DNA from: Desulfonauticus sp.
GTDB taxonomy: Bacteria; Desulfobacterota; Desulfovibrionia; Desulfovibrionales; Desulfonatronovibrionaceae
Length of the DNA: 64,000 nucleotides
Direction: 5' to 3'
Assembly (NCBI GenBank): GCA_030950395.1
Contig: JAUZRP010000011.1
Location: 1 to 64,000, forward strand
How positions within the stretch are numbered: the first letter of the stretch is position 1; every line of letters begins with the position of its first letter. Below are positions 35,466 through 44,240 of the stretch, in pieces. The notes beneath the pieces were generated by a model. That model was not told the DNA's origin. It ran no database searches and saw only the letters and a program-made list of their open reading frames with translations. Made by a program: the position numbers and the translations under genes.

Positions 35466-35478
35466 GTATTATCCTCCA

Positions 35479-38034
35479 CTATTGTTTTTGTTTGATTTTT
35501 TCTGTTAAATTTTTAAATTCCTGTAAAAAATATTCTATGCTCTCATCATTGATCAATTTTACGTCCAATTGTCTGGTATAAGCTACCAATACGCCTAATA
35601 CAAAAATTTTCTGCAAAATATATTCTTTCATCATACCTTTTAGCCTACCAATTACCAAATCTCCTTTTACTGTGGTAAAAAAATCATTCTGCAAAAGAAT
35701 TTTTTCTATCAATCTGGCTCTTCTACTTCTACGCTCACTTTCTGTAACCCCTCCAAAAAAACGAAAATAAATATAATTATCTGCAGCCCTTTCTCTAACC
35801 AAGGTATCTAACATAGTAAAATGATATCCCAAACGTAAACTAATATTGGCATAATCATTCGACACCACTGCCAAATTTTGTCCCACAAAGCGAGGATCTG
35901 CCAAATGGGGAGAAAAAGTTCTGCTCAGACTAGACATAAACCCCCGAAAATCAACACCTACAGGTTCTCTTGACCAGATATTAGAATAAGAAACTCCTTG
36001 AACAAAAGACTTTAAAGGAAGAGAAGATATGCAATCCAGAGGTATTTCCTTGTCATCATAAGAAAAGTCTTGTTCCAGATCTATAATCACTAAATCCAAT
36101 GGAATATCTATTTTTAATTTTTTTATAGAGCCTTCTCCACTTATATTGGCCTGATAACTTTTTTCTATTATCTCTTGCACAGCTTTCTCATGAATAAACC
36201 TTACAATATCATGTAAAGTTTTACAGTTTTCTGCCTTAAAATTACTATCCCCTGCCTCCACCAAATTGAGAGGAGACACTTTATGAAAAATACGTTTTAA
36301 AGTTCTATATTCTCTTGTATCTTCGAATTTTTCTTCAACAAAATCATAATAACACAAATTTTTTATAATACCTTTGTACACAACATTATCTGTAGCATTT
36401 AAAGTAATCTCATCTCCATCGTTTAACAATTTTGTAGCAACTCTTGTATTTACAATCATAGGTAGTCTAAACTCTCTGGCAATAGTAGCCAAATGACCTA
36501 CCGGAGCACCTCTATCTGCAATCACTCCATTTACATATTCAAGCATCCTGGCCAAACGCGGTGAAGGATACTCTACGACCAAAATTTTATCTTCTAATTT
36601 CTTTAAATCTATTTCTTGATCAAATCTTAATTTTAAAACTTTGCCAAAAGCAATTCCTTGCTGAACGATATCTCCCTTATTAGAAAAAATAACTTCTAAT
36701 TTATCGGTTAAATTTTCTATATTACAATACAGCTTAATGTCAGACAACCTAAGATTCCGTGATTGCAAGATCACAAGCTCACCATCTTTGTTAAAACAAA
36801 ATTCTATATCTTGAGGGTGTTTAAAATATCGCTCTAACTTTATTGCATTTTGGGCCAAATATTTAACTTGCTCTTCATCTAAACAAGCTGTTTCAACTTT
36901 ATCTTGCTCCACCTTGATCTCGGCTACCTTCCCTGTCTCTCTATCAAATATAGTGGTTCTTCGTTTAGGTCTCACCTGCACATCAATCAAATTATAAGGA
37001 GAAGAACGATCCACGTAAAAAATATCCCCTTCTCTTCTTCCGCCTACTATATCAACCGCCAAACCATAAATAGCAGCCACAATCATTCTATCTATTTTTT
37101 TAGAACGCACGTCCAGAGTATAAATTACCCCACTAACTTTAGGATCTATCATAACCTGACAACCAACAGCCATAGCTATTTCTTTTTCTCCAATTTCTTT
37201 TCTCTTCCTGTATTCCATGGCCCTTCTAGAATAAGTACTGGCTAATACTTTTTTGTAAGTGGGAATCAACTCCTCTTCCCGAATTCCCAAAAAACTTTCA
37301 TACAAACCAGCAAAAGAATGTTCGCTATCTTCTCCAATACAACTACTTCTAACCGCAAAGTAAATCTCATCTAAATTCATTTTTACCTTAAGTTTATGGA
37401 TAATATCTTTAATTTCTTGTTCAAAATCATCAGTAAGTTCAACTTCTAAAATTAATTTTTGCAATTTTTTAGATGCTTCATCCGTGCTCAAAGCATTTTT
37501 CTTCCATAAGCTTAAAACCTGTTGTATTTCTTCAGACTTTTTACTTGCATGAACAAAGAACTTAAATCCCTGGGTAGTAATAACAAAACCATCTGGAGTA
37601 GGTAAACCTAATTTATTTTTTATACTGGCTAAAGCAGCATTTTTTCCGCCCACAACATCAACCATGCCATCTTCTATGTCTTCGTAAAAAATAGTATAAT
37701 TAGCATCAGGGAGATATACGTTTCCTTTTACTTCTTCTTCTAAAGCTAATTTTATTTCATAAAAATTATCAAACAAAACCCGATACTTACCTGGAGCTAT
37801 AAAATCCAGGTTAACGATCATCTTATAGACATTGTCCAACAACTCTTTAGTTCTATCCCGAATAAACTTACTGTCAAAAATATATTCTCCACTTAAAACC
37901 TCACCCATTTCAGACATTATTTCCAAAGAACGATTATTGGCCTGGATAAGTTTTTGAAAATGAATAAACACACTTCTCAGAGAAGGACTATCCCCTTTTT
38001 TCTTAAAAAAGAAATCTAAAATTTTGTTTAACAT
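35479..38034 (-). CDS. PEP-synthase-like phosphotransferase lacking the PEP barrel
   Basis: An 851-residue protein. Residues 1-110 are helical and unassigned. Then comes a PPDK/PEP-synthase ATP-grasp domain (about 115-430: VGGKNAALASI, FAVRSSC, HSFAGLYESFLGI, SGVIYTLD, PQDIEFCF, ILQSR) and a phospho-histidine domain with the His in GAPVGHLATIAREF. The C-terminal PEP/pyruvate TIM barrel of true PEP synthases is absent. In its place are about 250 residues of unknown fold (VGVDFRGFMSSLSRTF, FFGGVTESERRSRRARL). It may phosphorylate another acceptor through its His. The ATG at 38034 is preferred over a TTG at 38049. Confidence 0.75.
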   Translation of the reverse strand: MLNKILDFFFKKKGDSPSLRSVFIHFQKLIQANNRSLEIMSEMGEVLSGEYIFDSKFIRDRTKELLDNVYKMIVNLDFIAPGKYRVLFDNFYEIKLALEEEVKGNVYLPDANYTIFYEDIEDGMVDVVGGKNAALASIKNKLGLPTPDGFVITTQGFKFFVHASKKSEEIQQVLSLWKKNALSTDEASKKLQKLILEVELTDDFEQEIKDIIHKLKVKMNLDEIYFAVRSSCIGEDSEHSFAGLYESFLGIREEELIPTYKKVLASTYSRRAMEYRKRKEIGEKEIAMAVGCQVMIDPKVSGVIYTLDVRSKKIDRMIVAAIYGLAVDIVGGRREGDIFYVDRSSPYNLIDVQVRPKRRTTIFDRETGKVAEIKVEQDKVETACLDEEQVKYLAQNAIKLERYFKHPQDIEFCFNKDGELVILQSRNLRLSDIKLYCNIENLTDKLEVIFSNKGDIVQQGIAFGKVLKLRFDQEIDLKKLEDKILVVEYPSPRLARMLEYVNGVIADRGAPVGHLATIAREFRLPMIVNTRVATKLLNDGDEITLNATDNVVYKGIIKNLCYYDFVEEKFEDTREYRTLKRIFHKVSPLNLVEAGDSNFKAENCKTLHDIVRFIHEKAVQEIIEKSYQANISGEGSIKKLKIDIPLDLVIIDLEQDFSYDDKEIPLDCISSLPLKSFVQGVSYSNIWSREPVGVDFRGFMSSLSRTFSPHLADPRFVGQNLAVVSNDYANISLRLGYHFTMLDTLVRERAADNYIYFRFFGGVTESERRSRRARLIEKILLQNDFFTTVKGDLVIGRLKGMMKEYILQKIFVLGVLVAYTRQLDVKLINDESIEYFLQEFKNLTEKIKQKQ

Positions 38035-38134
38035 AATTGGAACACCCAAAAATTACACTTAAACAGCTTTACAAGAATCTACCTTTTACCACCACGTTAA
38101 AATTTAGAAACGTAACTGCAAAAGCCCAAAATTG

Positions 38135-38150
38135 GCGTTTTTAATGCCAC
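38135..38150 (-). promoter_or_regulatory. Candidate sigma-54 promoter of the PEP-synthase-like gene
   Basis: On the minus strand TGGCAT is followed by AAAAACGCC, giving GG-N10-GC. It lies about 100 bp upstream of the start at 38034. The match to the -12 element is imperfect, and the site lies in a left-end fragment of the AACTGCAAAA repeat (38112-38142), so this call is weak. Confidence 0.35.
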
Positions 38151-38164
38151 CCTATCTATAATTA

Positions 38165-38194
38165 GGGGATATCCTTATAAAAACTGGATATCCC
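38165..38194 (-). terminator. Hairpin after the TIGR02186 gene
   Basis: GGGGATATCC and GGATATCCCC form a perfect 10-bp stem with a 10-base loop, 23 bp after the stop of the TIGR02186 gene. No long T run follows on the minus strand, so termination may be partial. It separates the usp-tauE transcript from the PEP-synthase-like gene. Confidence 0.5.
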
Positions 38195-38216
38195 CCTATA
38201 TTATTCAAAACTCACA

Positions 38217-38984
38217 TTAATGAGCTCCTCCCCGATCTTTAAACACCATGCCCATAAACACCCCAGCCAAAATAGCTATTATCACAGCTAAAATACCATA
38301 CAATAAGCTATGGTTGTAAGCCATGTTGCTAATAAAAGCCGGAAAACCTGTTAATTTTATGTTCAAATTATCTCTATCAACCTTAACCAGTCGTAAATCA
38401 GGGGACACCTCATACACTTTAATAGTATAAATGCCCGGGAGGATTTTGGAAGGCAACTTTATTACTGTATGATACTTTTTTATTTCTGAATTGATATTAC
38501 TATATTCAACCTTATCTTTGTATATTCCATACAATCTATCTTTTTGTTTTAATTTAAGAAACTCATTAAAAAGTTCTTTTTTGTTTTTGGGAGCAGGAGA
38601 AATTTTTACTTTATTATAAATCTCTTTATATCCTAAATTCAACTGATCAAACTGTTTAATAGAGATGTGAGACAATTCTTTAGGAAGATACATCAAATAA
38701 ATAGATGGGGCACCTTCAAACCTATAATGCCCAACAGTCATCCAAAAAATACCCCAAACTCTTCCTTTAAGCTTAAACTTTTCTTCCTTGTCACTGCCAA
38801 TTACAGTAACAATAACGCTATCTTTATTTTTTATTTCCCCACTAACATACAAGTCAGCACCATTAAAAGTGGTATTAATATAAATTTCTCTTGGATTATG
38901 TAAAAAAGACCAGGAATTTTTAACTCCCCAAAAAAAAGTTATTATGCATAAAATAAAAAGCAGAGTAGATATTTTTTTCATCAT
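38217..38984 (-). CDS. TIGR02186 family transmembrane protein
   Basis: A 255-residue protein with an N-terminal signal/anchor (about 9-27), a periplasmic beta-rich domain (DLYVSGEIKNKDSVIVTVIG, GRVWGIFWMTVGHYRFEGAP) and a C-terminal TM helix (about 227-247). This is the TIGR02186 family, which I know as a frequent neighbour of TauE-type exporters. The gene shares TAATG with the tauE stop. It is likely an accessory subunit of the exporter. Confidence 0.75.
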   Translation of the reverse strand: MMKKISTLLFILCIITFFWGVKNSWSFLHNPREIYINTTFNGADLYVSGEIKNKDSVIVTVIGSDKEEKFKLKGRVWGIFWMTVGHYRFEGAPSIYLMYLPKELSHISIKQFDQLNLGYKEIYNKVKISPAPKNKKELFNEFLKLKQKDRLYGIYKDKVEYSNINSEIKKYHTVIKLPSKILPGIYTIKVYEVSPDLRLVKVDRDNLNIKLTGFPAFISNMAYNHSLLYGILAVIIAILAGVFMGMVFKDRGGAH

Positions 38985-39907
38985 TAATGACCTCCAGCAT
39001 AAGATAATAAAATATCAGGACGAGCTAACAAGCCGTACAACATCTTTAACATAACCAAAAGCACGATACTGGCCAAAATAATTTTTAACTGGTCTCCTTT
39101 CAAATTTTTCCCTATTCTAGTTCCAAATTGAGCCCCAATGGTAGATCCCAACAACAAAAGTACGGCCAACACAAAATCTACAGTATGGTTAGAATAAGCC
39201 TGCATAATAGTAACATTAATACAAGTAAACAAAATCTGAAACAAACTAGTACCAACTACTACGTGCATAGGCATTCGCAACAAATATACCATTACAGGGA
39301 CCATGATAAAACCACCACCAACCCCCATAATAGCAGCTAAAATCCCTACAAAAACACCCAAAAACAAAGGAACAAGAGCAGACATGCGCACGCCTGACTT
39401 TTGAAAATCAGTTTGAAAAGGCAAAGATTTCATCAGCTTAACGTACAAAGATTCTTTACTTGAAGCCGGTTTAGTTTGAACAGATCCTCCTTTTAAGGAT
39501 TGTAAACTTTCAATAAACATATACCCACCAACAAAACCAAGCATAACCACATAAGTAATATTAATTAAAAAATCTGCATTACCCAGAGCCTTTAATATCT
39601 TAATAACATGAACACCTATATCACCACCAATTACCCCACCTATCAATAGTAACATGCCCATTTTTATATCTACGTTACCCAATCTGTAATGAGCAAGCGT
39701 GCCAGAAGTAGAGGCCCCTACAATCTGATTAGAATCCGAAGCAGCAGCTACAGTAGGCGGAATGCCAAACATTATCAATAAAGGAGTCATTAAAAAACCA
39801 CCACCAACTCCAAAAATACCTGATAATAACCCTACAAAAACACCTAACCCAACTATAAGTAATACATTTACACTATTACCAGCTATAGGCAAATACATAT
39901 ATAACAT
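38984..39907 (-). CDS. tauE: TauE/SafE family anion exporter
   Basis: A protein of about 307 residues with eight or so TM helices in two inverted halves, each with the glycine-rich signature FGVGGGFLMTPLLIM and MGVGGGFIMVPVMVY. Members export sulfite, sulfoacetate and related anions. The ATG at 39907 has better spacing to GGAGAAG than a GTG at 39916. Coupling to a TIGR02186 protein and a stress protein suggests sulfite or another sulfur anion in this organism; this is inference. Confidence 0.85.
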   Translation of the reverse strand: MLYMYLPIAGNSVNVLLIVGLGVFVGLLSGIFGVGGGFLMTPLLIMFGIPPTVAAASDSNQIVGASTSGTLAHYRLGNVDIKMGMLLLIGGVIGGDIGVHVIKILKALGNADFLINITYVVMLGFVGGYMFIESLQSLKGGSVQTKPASSKESLYVKLMKSLPFQTDFQKSGVRMSALVPLFLGVFVGILAAIMGVGGGFIMVPVMVYLLRMPMHVVVGTSLFQILFTCINVTIMQAYSNHTVDFVLAVLLLLGSTIGAQFGTRIGKNLKGDQLKIILASIVLLVMLKMLYGLLARPDILLSYAGGH

Positions 39908-39908
39908 T

Positions 39909-40301
39909 TTAACCACTTCTCCTTTTTGTTTTTTTTATAATTTCTACCTTACAGTCATATTTATACCTCAACTCTTTTGCTAAATTTAAAATATTTACAT
40001 CTTCCAGATAATCAAAACCTAAAATAACAAGATCTATGCCTTCCTTTAATACAAAATTCACAACTTCGCTTTTGAATTCACCCACAACATTACAATATAC
40101 ATTTTGCACCTCCTTTGATTTTGTATTTAACATCTTTTTAATTTTGTTCTGATACAAAGATTGACCAAAACTTACGTTAGAATCTGAAGAAACATTCAAA
40201 ACATACATGGATCCTAAACACCTCTCAGCTACTTTTAAACCGTGAAGAAACAACCACAGGTCTAATTCACCATTACAAATGGGCAATAAAATTTTCGTCA
40301 T
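39909..40301 (-). CDS. Small universal-stress-like protein before tauE
   Basis: A 130-residue protein starting MTKILLPICNGELDLWLFLHGL, with the UspA-like beta4 GIDLVILGFDYLED. It lacks the ATP-loop glycines. It is the first gene of the usp-tauE-TIGR02186 transcript, one base before tauE, and lies downstream of the sigma-54-like promoter at 40415-40432. Confidence 0.6.
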   Translation of the reverse strand: MTKILLPICNGELDLWLFLHGLKVAERCLGSMYVLNVSSDSNVSFGQSLYQNKIKKMLNTKSKEVQNVYCNVVGEFKSEVVNFVLKEGIDLVILGFDYLEDVNILNLAKELRYKYDCKVEIIKKTKRRSG

Positions 40302-40414
40302 ATTAATTACTTACAAATTAAACTGATTAAAAACTGAATGTTAAAAGTCTATTTACTTTAAAACTCACCCTAAACTCTTAATCCTAATTTAACAAATCGC
40401 TTTACTACCCTCCA

Positions 40415-40432
40415 TAGCATTCTCCATACCAT
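40415..40432 (-). promoter_or_regulatory. Candidate sigma-54 promoter of the usp-tauE operon
   Basis: Minus-strand TGGTAT, five bases, then ATGCTA gives GG (complement of 40429-40430), ten bases, GC (complement of 40417-40418). The start of usp lies about 115 bp downstream. The gene just upstream encodes an NtrC-type sigma-54 activator, and two palindromes lie upstream at suitable distances. Confidence 0.5.
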
Positions 40433-40482
40433 ATCTAACATATTGATATTATTTATATTTTAACAAGAACAAACCAAGCATC

Positions 40483-40496
40483 TTTTCAAAATGAAA
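40483..40496. promoter_or_regulatory. TTTTCAAAATGAAA palindrome, site 1
   Basis: TTTCA-AAA-TGAAA inverted repeat, about 50 bp upstream of the -24 element of the sigma-54-like promoter. An identical 14-mer occurs at 40592-40605. It is a candidate activator binding site for the NtrC-type protein. Confidence 0.45.
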
Positions 40497-40591
40497 CTTA
40501 AAATTTAAAATTTATAAAAGACAAATCCACTTTTAGTGAGATAAAAGGGAAAAGGTAGAAACAGAAAAAAAATAAGGCAGGCAGGATATTT

Positions 40592-40605
40592 TTTTCAAAA
40601 TGAAA
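40592..40605. promoter_or_regulatory. TTTTCAAAATGAAA palindrome, site 2
   Basis: Identical to site 1 and 109 bp from it, just past the stop codon of the activator gene. Two enhancer-like sites at this distance are typical of sigma-54 promoters. The rest of the 313-bp gap is AT-rich, with no gene. Confidence 0.45.
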
Positions 40606-40614
40606 CAAGCAAAA

Positions 40615-41970
40615 TCAATTCTTTAGGCCTAGTTTATTTATCTTTCTCCACAAGGTTGTTCTTGGAAGGCCAAGAATTTTGGCCGCTATTTTTTTGTTGT
40701 ACCCGGTGAACTCTAACACTCTTTGAATGTGATTTTTTTCTACTTCTTCTAAAGACAGCAAAACTTGACTATCTACTTTATCTAGATCCACCATACTTAT
40801 ATCTCCTGGCAAATGTTCTACGTCTATAACATCACCTTCGGACAACGCAATAGCTCGTTGTATAATATTTTCTAGCTCTCTAACATTTCCTGGAAAATCG
40901 TATTTTAACAACAAAGAAAATGCTTTATCTGAAATATTTTTTATGTTTTTGCCAAATTTTGTATTGTATTTTGAAATAAAATATAAAATTAAAGGTTTTA
41001 AATCTTCTTTTCTTTCACAAAGTCTAGGAAGAGTTAGCTTTACTACATTTAAACGAAAAAATAAATCTTCTCTAAATTTTTTCAAATCTACTAATTTTTT
41101 CAGATCTTTATTACTTGCAGCGATAATGCGAATATCCAATTTTATAGGCTTAGTGGACCCAAGTCGATAGACTTTTTTTTCTTCTATAACTTTTAAAAGT
41201 TTTACCTGCAAACTTAAAGGCATATCACCTATCTCATCCAAAAACACTGTTCCTTGATTGGCTGCTTCTAATAGGCCTTTTTTACTAGATACTGCCCCTG
41301 TAAAAGCTTCTTTATTATGTCCAAAAAGCTCATTAGCAATCAATTCTTCTGTAAAAACAGCACAATTAACAGAAACAAAAGGATATTTTCTTCTTTGACT
41401 TAATTGGTGCAACATCCTAGCAATCATTTCTTTACCCGTGCCCGTTTCACCTTGAATAAGCACGTTACAATTAAGAGGGGCAATTTTTTTGACCATATCT
41501 AAAATTTCTAACATAGCAGGACAAACTGCAATAAAATTATCCTGCTTTTGTTTAGAAATAATATCCTTTAGATAAGCATTTTCTTGTTTTAATTTTATTT
41601 TTTCTAACAAACTATTAACAGTTAGTTCTATCCTATTTTTAGGTACCGGCTTTACTAAATAATCTGTAGCTCCTTGTTTAATTGCCAAAACTGCATCTTC
41701 TATATTTAAATTCCCTGTTACTATAACAATCTCTACTTCTTTTTTTACTCTTTTTACATATTCTAAAATTTTAAATCCACATATATCAGGTAAACCAAGA
41801 TCTAAAAAAAGCAATTTATAATCTATTTTCTCCAAAGACGCTAGAAAATCTGTTCCCTGTTGAAAACTATGCACCTCTAAAAAAAATTTCTTTTGTAAAA
41901 TAGAGGACAATCTTTTACAAAAAATTTTATCATCGTCTAAAATAGCGACTTGGAATGTATTATTTTTCAT
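40615..41970 (-). CDS. NtrC-family sigma-54 response regulator
   Basis: A 451-residue activator: receiver (1-120, Asp57 in LLFLDLGLPD), AAA+ domain with Walker A GETGTGKE, Walker B FLDEIGDMP and R-finger region LFFRLNVV, and a Fis-type helix-turn-helix (NKKIAAKILGLPRTTLWRKI). The sigma-54-contacting loop reads EAFTGA instead of GAFTGA. The ATG at 41970 is 7 bp after the kinase stop with GAGG before it; the frame continues upstream but without conserved residues. It pairs with the kinase at 41978-43381. Confidence 0.92.
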   Translation of the reverse strand: MKNNTFQVAILDDDKIFCKRLSSILQKKFFLEVHSFQQGTDFLASLEKIDYKLLFLDLGLPDICGFKILEYVKRVKKEVEIVIVTGNLNIEDAVLAIKQGATDYLVKPVPKNRIELTVNSLLEKIKLKQENAYLKDIISKQKQDNFIAVCPAMLEILDMVKKIAPLNCNVLIQGETGTGKEMIARMLHQLSQRRKYPFVSVNCAVFTEELIANELFGHNKEAFTGAVSSKKGLLEAANQGTVFLDEIGDMPLSLQVKLLKVIEEKKVYRLGSTKPIKLDIRIIAASNKDLKKLVDLKKFREDLFFRLNVVKLTLPRLCERKEDLKPLILYFISKYNTKFGKNIKNISDKAFSLLLKYDFPGNVRELENIIQRAIALSEGDVIDVEHLPGDISMVDLDKVDSQVLLSLEEVEKNHIQRVLEFTGYNKKIAAKILGLPRTTLWRKINKLGLKN

Positions 41971-41977
41971 ACAAACC

Positions 41978-43381
41978 TCAATTACGAACAATTGGAAAAT
42001 AAACAAAAAATATAGTTCCCTGCCCTTTTTCCGTCTTTACCTTAATTTTCCCTCCATGTTTTTTAACAATTCCATAGACGATGGACAACCCCAAACCTGT
42101 ACCTTGACCTACGGGTTTGGTAGAAAAAAAAGGGTCAAAAATTCTATCAAGCACATCAGAAGACATACCAATACCACTATCTTCTACAGCAACTTCTATC
42201 CAATCTTTGTTTTCTAAAGTAACATTCTTGGTCACAATTTTCAAATATCCACCATCAGGCATAGCTTGGATAGCATTTAAAAACAAATTAATAAAGACTT
42301 GTTTTAAATTGTCGTAATTTCCTTTAATTTTAGGCAAATTGTCTTGTAAATTGGTGATAAGCTGCACATTGGATATCATAAGTTGATTTTTGACCAATTT
42401 TATAGAAGACAAAATTACATCATTTATGTCCAATTTAGTATCAGCATCTTTTAGCTTACTACGAGAAAAATCCAACAAATTCTTTACAACTCCACTGGCT
42501 CGCTTTGTTTCTTCTATAATATCAGAAAGCATTTCCTTTATTTCCTCTTGCTCCAAATCATTCCACTCATCTTGCAACATTTCAGCAGTTAAAGAAATAT
42601 TATTTAAAGGATTATTCAATTCGTGAGCTACTCCAGAAACTAAGGTACCCACTGCTGCTAATTTTTTAGATCTTAGTAGATCTTGTTCTCTTGTTTCTAA
42701 CTCTTTGATCATCAAATTAAAAGCTTTAATAATAGGAGAAAAAGAAGAAGCTCTATGCTCCATCTCAGGAATATGACTAAAATCACCCTGGGCTATTCTA
42801 TTAGTAGTTATCTGAATAAATTCAATCTGTTTCAACAAGGTATAGGCTATAAAAATCAAAAAAACTATTAATAATATACCAAATAAAAACATCAAAACAG
42901 AAGGTAAAATCAACAATCTTTGTAAAGATTGTTGCACGTATTTTTTATGCACAACAAGAATATTTTTGGCAATAGTTAAAATTTCATGACCATTTTTGCG
43001 AATAAGATCAAAATTAGGTTTTTCTCCTCTTTGAATTTTCGTTATAATTGTTCTATATTCTAAAAGTTTTTTATGTAACTTTTGCACATGATTTTCATAA
43101 TCAGGTATATTTTGTTTAGAATTAATAGTTTTTACATCTCGTTCAATCTTTTTTATGTACAATAAAATTTCCTGTAATTCATTATGATTAAAACCAAGCG
43201 CAAAATTCTTTTCATACCTCCTAAGCTCTAATACATCTTCCATAAAATCATGAGCTCGTTCAAGAGATGCTAACTCTTGTTTAAAAATATCAATATTGTA
43301 AAAATATATTATTAAATACATTATAAAAAATAAAATTGCACTAGAGGTAATTATAACTATTCTTAACTTTAAGTCTTTCAC
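41978..43381 (-). CDS. Membrane sensor histidine kinase of the tauE block
   Basis: A 467-residue kinase: TM1 (about 7-28), a helical periplasmic sensor (about 29-160), TM2 (about 161-185), HAMP, HisKA with His in GVAHELNNPLNN, and HATPase (NLFLNAIQAMPDGG, DSGIGMSSDV, GTGLGLSIVYG). The sensor resembles that of the kinase at 1735-3210 (ELRRYEKNFALGF). It should phosphorylate the NtrC-type protein encoded 7 bp downstream. Confidence 0.92.
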   Translation of the reverse strand: MKDLKLRIVIITSSAILFFIMYLIIYFYNIDIFKQELASLERAHDFMEDVLELRRYEKNFALGFNHNELQEILLYIKKIERDVKTINSKQNIPDYENHVQKLHKKLLEYRTIITKIQRGEKPNFDLIRKNGHEILTIAKNILVVHKKYVQQSLQRLLILPSVLMFLFGILLIVFLIFIAYTLLKQIEFIQITTNRIAQGDFSHIPEMEHRASSFSPIIKAFNLMIKELETREQDLLRSKKLAAVGTLVSGVAHELNNPLNNISLTAEMLQDEWNDLEQEEIKEMLSDIIEETKRASGVVKNLLDFSRSKLKDADTKLDINDVILSSIKLVKNQLMISNVQLITNLQDNLPKIKGNYDNLKQVFINLFLNAIQAMPDGGYLKIVTKNVTLENKDWIEVAVEDSGIGMSSDVLDRIFDPFFSTKPVGQGTGLGLSIVYGIVKKHGGKIKVKTEKGQGTIFFVYFPIVRN

Positions 43382-43800
43382 CTACATTCCTCGATTTACA
43401 TTTAGTGAAATAAAAAAATATAATCAAAAATAAACATTTTTATCAAAAACCATATGAACCATATGCTTGCATTTGTTTATTATAAAAATATTTTTATTGT
43501 TAAAATAAACAAACTCTGGTGTCAATCAAATCCTCACAAAATTTTCATAAAAAAATTTGAAAATAGCTTAAAAGATGTCACCGCAAAAGCCCAAAAATCA
43601 AATTTTTTAAGATGTAATTGCAAAATTCTAGAATAGGGACAATTCATAAATTGCCCCTAAGGGATTTCTTTTTCACCCTCAATTCACCGATCATAAATTT
43701 CAGAAAGAGTGTGTCCTGTATTTGCTCTAATGTACGAGTTTATTGTTGGCTTTGCCTTATTTTTCAAAACATATTTTGCAACTGAATCTTTTAATTAAAT

Positions 43801-43886
43801 TGCCAAATTGTAACTAGTACAAATTATTGAAAAAATTTCCTCGTTGAGCATAATGTAATTGTTTAAAATAGTTTTTGTAGTTGGAT
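43801..43886. repeat. AACTGCAAAA-ended repeat, partial copy D
   Basis: TTGTAACTAGTACAAATTATTGAAA followed by GTTTAAAATAGTTTTTGTAGTTGGAT aligns with the right two thirds of copy B at 47489-47614; for example the end TTTTTGTAGTTGGAT equals the copy B end with one change. The left end is replaced by other sequence. Confidence 0.55.
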
Positions 43887-44033
43887 TTGTTAGATAAAAA
43901 CAAAAAGACTAAATGTAAACGACAAAATACCAATTGACGTAAAAAAAGAACTAAAGTAACGGATAAAACTAAGAAAAAGGGGCCATACTCCCCCCTTAGG
44001 GACTGAACAGGCAACGTTAAACATTGATCGTTT

Positions 44034-44230
44034 TTGTAATTTGTAATTGGTAATTGGTGGTTGGGATAAAGGCTATAGGACATGGGTGAATGGGTGAACA
44101 GTGAGCTGTGAACTGTAATCTGTGAACAGTGATTTGTGAACGGAATGTTTGTAGGGCAGACCTTGCCCGTTATGTTTTTGTAATTTGTAATTAGAATTGG
44201 TAATTGGTGGTTAGGCTAAAGGCGATGGGC
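44034..44230. repeat. Low-complexity intergenic repeats (GTAATTGGTGG, GTGAACAGTGA)
   Basis: Two blocks GTAATTTGTAATTGGTAATT-GGTGGTT (44034-44062 and 44180-44212) flank a run of GTGAACAGTGAGCTGTGAAC-type units. GATGGGCGATGGGTGAA runs directly up to the start of the siroheme synthase gene. It is the same repeat class as at 5938, 11071 and 15141. Confidence 0.6.
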
Positions 44231-44240
44231 GATGGGTGAA

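Larger units (their letters stand above)
43382..44240. other. Long intergenic region with repeats and no gene
   Basis: This 860-bp gap lies between divergent genes. It holds degenerate ends of the AACTGCAAAA repeat (43577-43589, 43613-43626, 43772-43788), a partial copy (43801-43886), a hairpin GGGACAATT-CATA-AATTGCCCC (43636-43657), and from 44034 a long low-complexity stretch. Open frames in it are short and show no family features. Confidence 0.55.

Noticed and set aside
43814..44083. 89-codon minus-strand open frame
   Set aside because: It runs through repeat sequence and has no family-like pattern or ribosome binding site.
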